Assembly (NCBI GenBank): GCA_964575425.1
Contig: CAZNRD010000023.1
Coordinates: 1-51,005 of the forward strand
Direction: 5' to 3'
From: DATEAV01 sp964575425
GTDB lineage: Bacteria; Chloroflexota; Anaerolineae; Anaerolineales; E44-bin32
DNA: 51,005 nt
How positions within the stretch are numbered: the stretch's first letter is position 1; each line of letters opens with the position of its first letter. The translations under genes were made by a program, and so were the position numbers. Below the pieces are notes generated by a model. That model ran no database searches. It worked only from the letters and a program-made list of their open reading frames with translations, and was not told the DNA's origin. Shown here in pieces: positions 48,841 through 51,005 of the stretch.

Positions 48841-49481
48841 CGCGACCGACCTCGACCGCTCCTCGCCGTCACCGTTCCAACGCCCCTGTAGCACAGGGTC
48901 GACCGCAGGGCTCGACCAGTCATGAGCATGGGTAAGGCGAGGATCGGGCGACTGCCTTCGGCGAATCCCGGCTTCAAACGGACTGCGCCGCAATCCGCCG
49001 AAGCCTGATCCTCCCGAGTGCCTCGAGATCATCGAGCGGCTGGCTGTCTGATGCAGCCTATCGCCCTTGGCAATGAGCGGCCGCACAAGCCCCTGCGCCT
49101 GCCATTCAATCTGGCCAGACTCCCCGAGGCCTGGCTCCGTGTCTGCCTTGCCGGCGAATCCGTCTTCTGTGCCGACAGAGGTCAGAGCACGCCCTACGGT
49201 TGGTGCGGAGTCCAGACGACGTCCCCGTTCATCATCTGGCGCGGCGTTCGGCGGTGCTCGGGAAGTGGCAGTGGAGGATTCACCGACCCATATCTCGGAG
49301 TGCCGCTGTCCCACAAGGGTGGGCTGCGGAGATCAGTGCGAGGCGAAGATCCGCCAATTGGAGCTGTGGTCCTGGCGCTAGGGCGCGACCTGCCATCGGG
49401 ATTGAGCGTGCTAGATAACATCAGCCGCGGCTGCCGATTCCATGCTGTTCGAGCTGCGCGTGCAATGACGAGCGGCCTCCG
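48841..49481. other. Gene-free region after the thioredoxin gene
   Basis: About 640 bp without a convincing gene. Open frames here on both strands have no ribosome binding site, poor codon character and no family motif. I saw no tRNA-like fold or strong promoter. It may be decayed sequence next to the insertion element. Confidence 0.5.
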
Positions 49482-49574
49482 CCTCACCCCCCGACGCCCT
49501 CTCCGCCTGGGCTCGGAGCGATGGCGCGTGGGGCGGATTGGCGCCCAGGGGGGTTGGGATGGGGGAGAGTGAGG
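49482..49574. repeat. REP-like imperfect palindrome
   Basis: The left arm reads CCTCACCCCCCGACGCCCTC and the right end reads GGGGGAGAGTGAGG, an imperfect inverted repeat. Inside it CCTGGGC (49506-49512) pairs with GCCCAGG (49543-49549). This C-rich/G-rich pattern is typical of dispersed intergenic palindromes in GC-rich genomes; only one copy is seen here. Confidence 0.45.
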
Positions 49575-49630
49575 GTCTCCGTCCGATGGCCGAGATGCGA
49601 GGGGTTCCCTAACAGCCTCGGGCTTCTTGC

Positions 49631-50974
49631 TGTTAGCAAAACCTGAAAAGTGGACACCTTCAAACTTCAAAAGTGGACACGGGTGCCTTCTAATAGGAGA
49701 GTGGTGGACTGCAGCATCTGGTTCTTGTGCCAAACCCGGATGTCGAGGATTTGGTTCGCCTGATTGGGGTTGAGATGTAGCTCGACCTCCTCATGCAACG
49801 GGGCTTTGGGCACTCTGATCTGGTGGCCGAAGAGGGAAATGCGGCGGTAGGCGTTGACGATGCGGCGTTCTCGAAGGCAGATGACGTCCCTGGGCGAGGT
49901 GTAAGGCTTGGGGAGAGAGAAAGGGCGGAAGAGGCTGTTGCCCTCCTTCTGGGCCCGCGTGAAACGGATACCGGGGACTTCACCGGTGGTGGAATGGACC
50001 TGGTGATTATTGTAGCGGTTGATCTCTTCCCGGAGGACGGCGCGGGCCTCTTCCGGGGTAGACAGGTTCTCCAAGGCGCAGGTGCGCACGATCCTGGAGC
50101 CAGCGATAGGGGCGCTCGACCTTGCCCTTGGCCTGAGGGGAGAGGGCGTGGATGACTTCCACTCCCAGGACCTGTATGACCTGCTTCCATTGGGGATCGG
50201 CCTCGTCGGTCTGGAGGACGTGCTTGCGCCAGACGCTGTCCCGGCCTTGGACGAAACGGAAGATGCGCAGGGAGTCGACGTAAAAGCGCAGGGGGATGCC
50301 ATAGGCCTGCATGAGAGCCTGGGCGGCCTGGATATGGCTCCAAGTGATCTCCTGGGGGAAGAAGTCGGCGAAGAGGAGCTTGCGGCTGAAGTCGTCGATG
50401 GAGGTGATGAGGGTCCATTTCTCTCGGGCGTAGGGGGACCAGAGATGGAGGGAAGCGTCGTGTTGGATGAGTGCGCCAATGGCGGTGGTGAGGACTTTCC
50501 GGTCATGGGCCTTCTTCTTGGGTCGGGGCCTGTAGCAATCCAGCGTCTTGGCGCGCGCCGTGATCGTTGTTGCCGAGACATGGATTCCTCTCTTCCTGAG
50601 ACGGTCGCGCAGGGCGGAGTAGTTGTAGCCGGAGATGGGCAGCCGGGGATCCTCGACCAGCTTCTTCTCCCGCAGCAGCTCTGCCTTGATTGCCGCCTCG
50701 GCGGCGGGCGAGAGTCGAGGAGGGGTTGACCTTTGATACGAGACGGACAGGGTCTGCGGGGCCTGCCGGTACTCCTTGAGCAGGCTGAAGAAACGGCTCT
50801 TGCCAATGCCCAGCGCCTTCTGGAGATCAGTGCGGTTCATCTTGCCCTGGATGTAGGCCCGAAAAAGGAACCTGACTTGCTCGCTCGTGAATCGCTTGTG
50901 GACTTGGCCCATCGCTCCCCCCGGTGGTTTGCCGGAGGGTATCAGGTGTGTCCACTTTTCAACTTTGAATGACA
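49631..50974 (-). mobile_element. Insertion sequence of about 1.34 kb with 27-bp terminal inverted repeats
   Basis: Reading inward, the left end starts TGTTAGCAAAACCTG and the right end TGTCATTCAAAGTTG; both then continue AAAAGTGGACAC, so the ends match over 27 bp with mismatches only in the outer half. A second AAAAGTGGACAC (49669-49680) lies 23 bp inside the left end and overlaps the end of the transposase frame. No clear target-site duplication is visible (left flank CTTGC, right flank GACGA). The single transposase reading is interrupted, so the copy is probably inactive. Confidence 0.8.
49667..50912 (-). pseudogene. Frameshifted DDE (rve-type) transposase, IS481/IS1202-like
   Basis: Two frames together encode about 415 residues. 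The first (from ATG 50912) has an N-terminal helix-turn-helix (RTDLQKALGIGKSRFFSLL) and the first parts of an integrase core: LIQHDASLHLW, ITSIDDFSRKLLFADF and SPQAKGKVERPYRWLQD. The second frame picks up at RIVRTCALENLSTPEEARAV and runs through NRYNNHQVHSTTGEVPGIRF to a C-terminal domain. The break is near 50085-50100. An intact form would read GATCGGATCGTG; this copy has GATCGTG, which suits loss of five bases by slippage between repeats. Family placement between IS481 and IS1202/ISNCY is uncertain. Confidence 0.82.
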
Positions 50975-51005
50975 GACGAGTACGTAGTGTCTCACAATTG
51001 CCGAC

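Noticed and set aside
49018..49572. A 184-codon frame in the region after the thioredoxin gene
   Set aside because: Basic, low-information sequence without a ribosome binding site; its end lies in the REP-like palindrome.

Overview
This window looks like chromosomal DNA from a GC-rich, probably single-membrane bacterium, most likely a member of the Chloroflexota (Anaerolineae-like). The evidence is indirect: a respiratory complex I cluster with two NuoM subunits, an F0 cluster whose b subunit carries a delta-type C-terminal domain, a eukaryote-like prolyl-tRNA synthetase, an S1-S21-IF1 gene cluster, a CIRCE-controlled hrcA-grpE-dnaK-dnaJ-prmA operon, and secreted proteins with very long Thr/Pro linkers. 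No rRNA or tRNA gene was recognised, so the assignment rests on protein character alone.

Layout. 1-9342: a one-promoter operon for the membrane arm of complex I (nuoA, H, J, K, L, M, M2, N); the peripheral subunits NuoB, C, D, E, F, G and I are absent here. 9418-11848: the F0 part of ATP synthase (AtpI/Z-like, a, c, b-delta); the F1 genes are absent and murE follows directly. 13536-16425: a small unknown protein and an unusual SNF2-type helicase with a degenerate Mrr-like tail. 16561-25499: an accessory block encoding a cohesin-dockerin system. It comprises a dockerin-bearing subtilisin, a dockerin-bearing M23 peptidase, a dockerin-bearing SpoIID-domain protein and a membrane-anchored single-cohesin receptor, with an Rhs remnant and a MntA-HepT toxin-antitoxin pair between them. 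25777-32646: SAM-I riboswitch and metK, then a tight operon (MazG-like, metallophosphoesterase, ParB-like, APH-like kinase) behind a structured leader, then proS and an AlkD-like HEAT protein. 32756-35473: rpsO and pnp. 35660-40410: AI-2E-type permease, a decayed second permease fused ahead of a GNAT gene, a 59-residue gene, a THUMP-like methyltransferase and a phosphoribosyltransferase. 41009-42636: S1-like protein, rpsU and infA. 42646-48344 (minus strand): the heat-shock operon. 48511-48840: thioredoxin. 48841-51005: gene-free DNA with a REP-like palindrome, then a frameshifted insertion sequence.

The most interesting system is the cohesin-dockerin block. Three secreted enzymes end in almost the same dockerin. 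The only cohesin gene lies between the M23 and SpoIID genes and is tied to the membrane by one helix. This predicts display of protein- and peptidoglycan-cleaving enzymes on the cell surface, with no cellulase involved. The two LamG-bearing enzymes also share a 291-bp perfect inverted repeat that brackets the cohesin gene. Recombination between the copies would flip the cohesin gene and swap the dockerin tails in frame.

Promoters are unusually easy to read: about ten have a TTGnnn box and a TAnnnT box separated by exactly 17 bp. Several mRNA leaders (metK, pnp, rpsO, the MazG operon) hold clear hairpins. In metK and pnp the ribosome binding site lies inside a stem.
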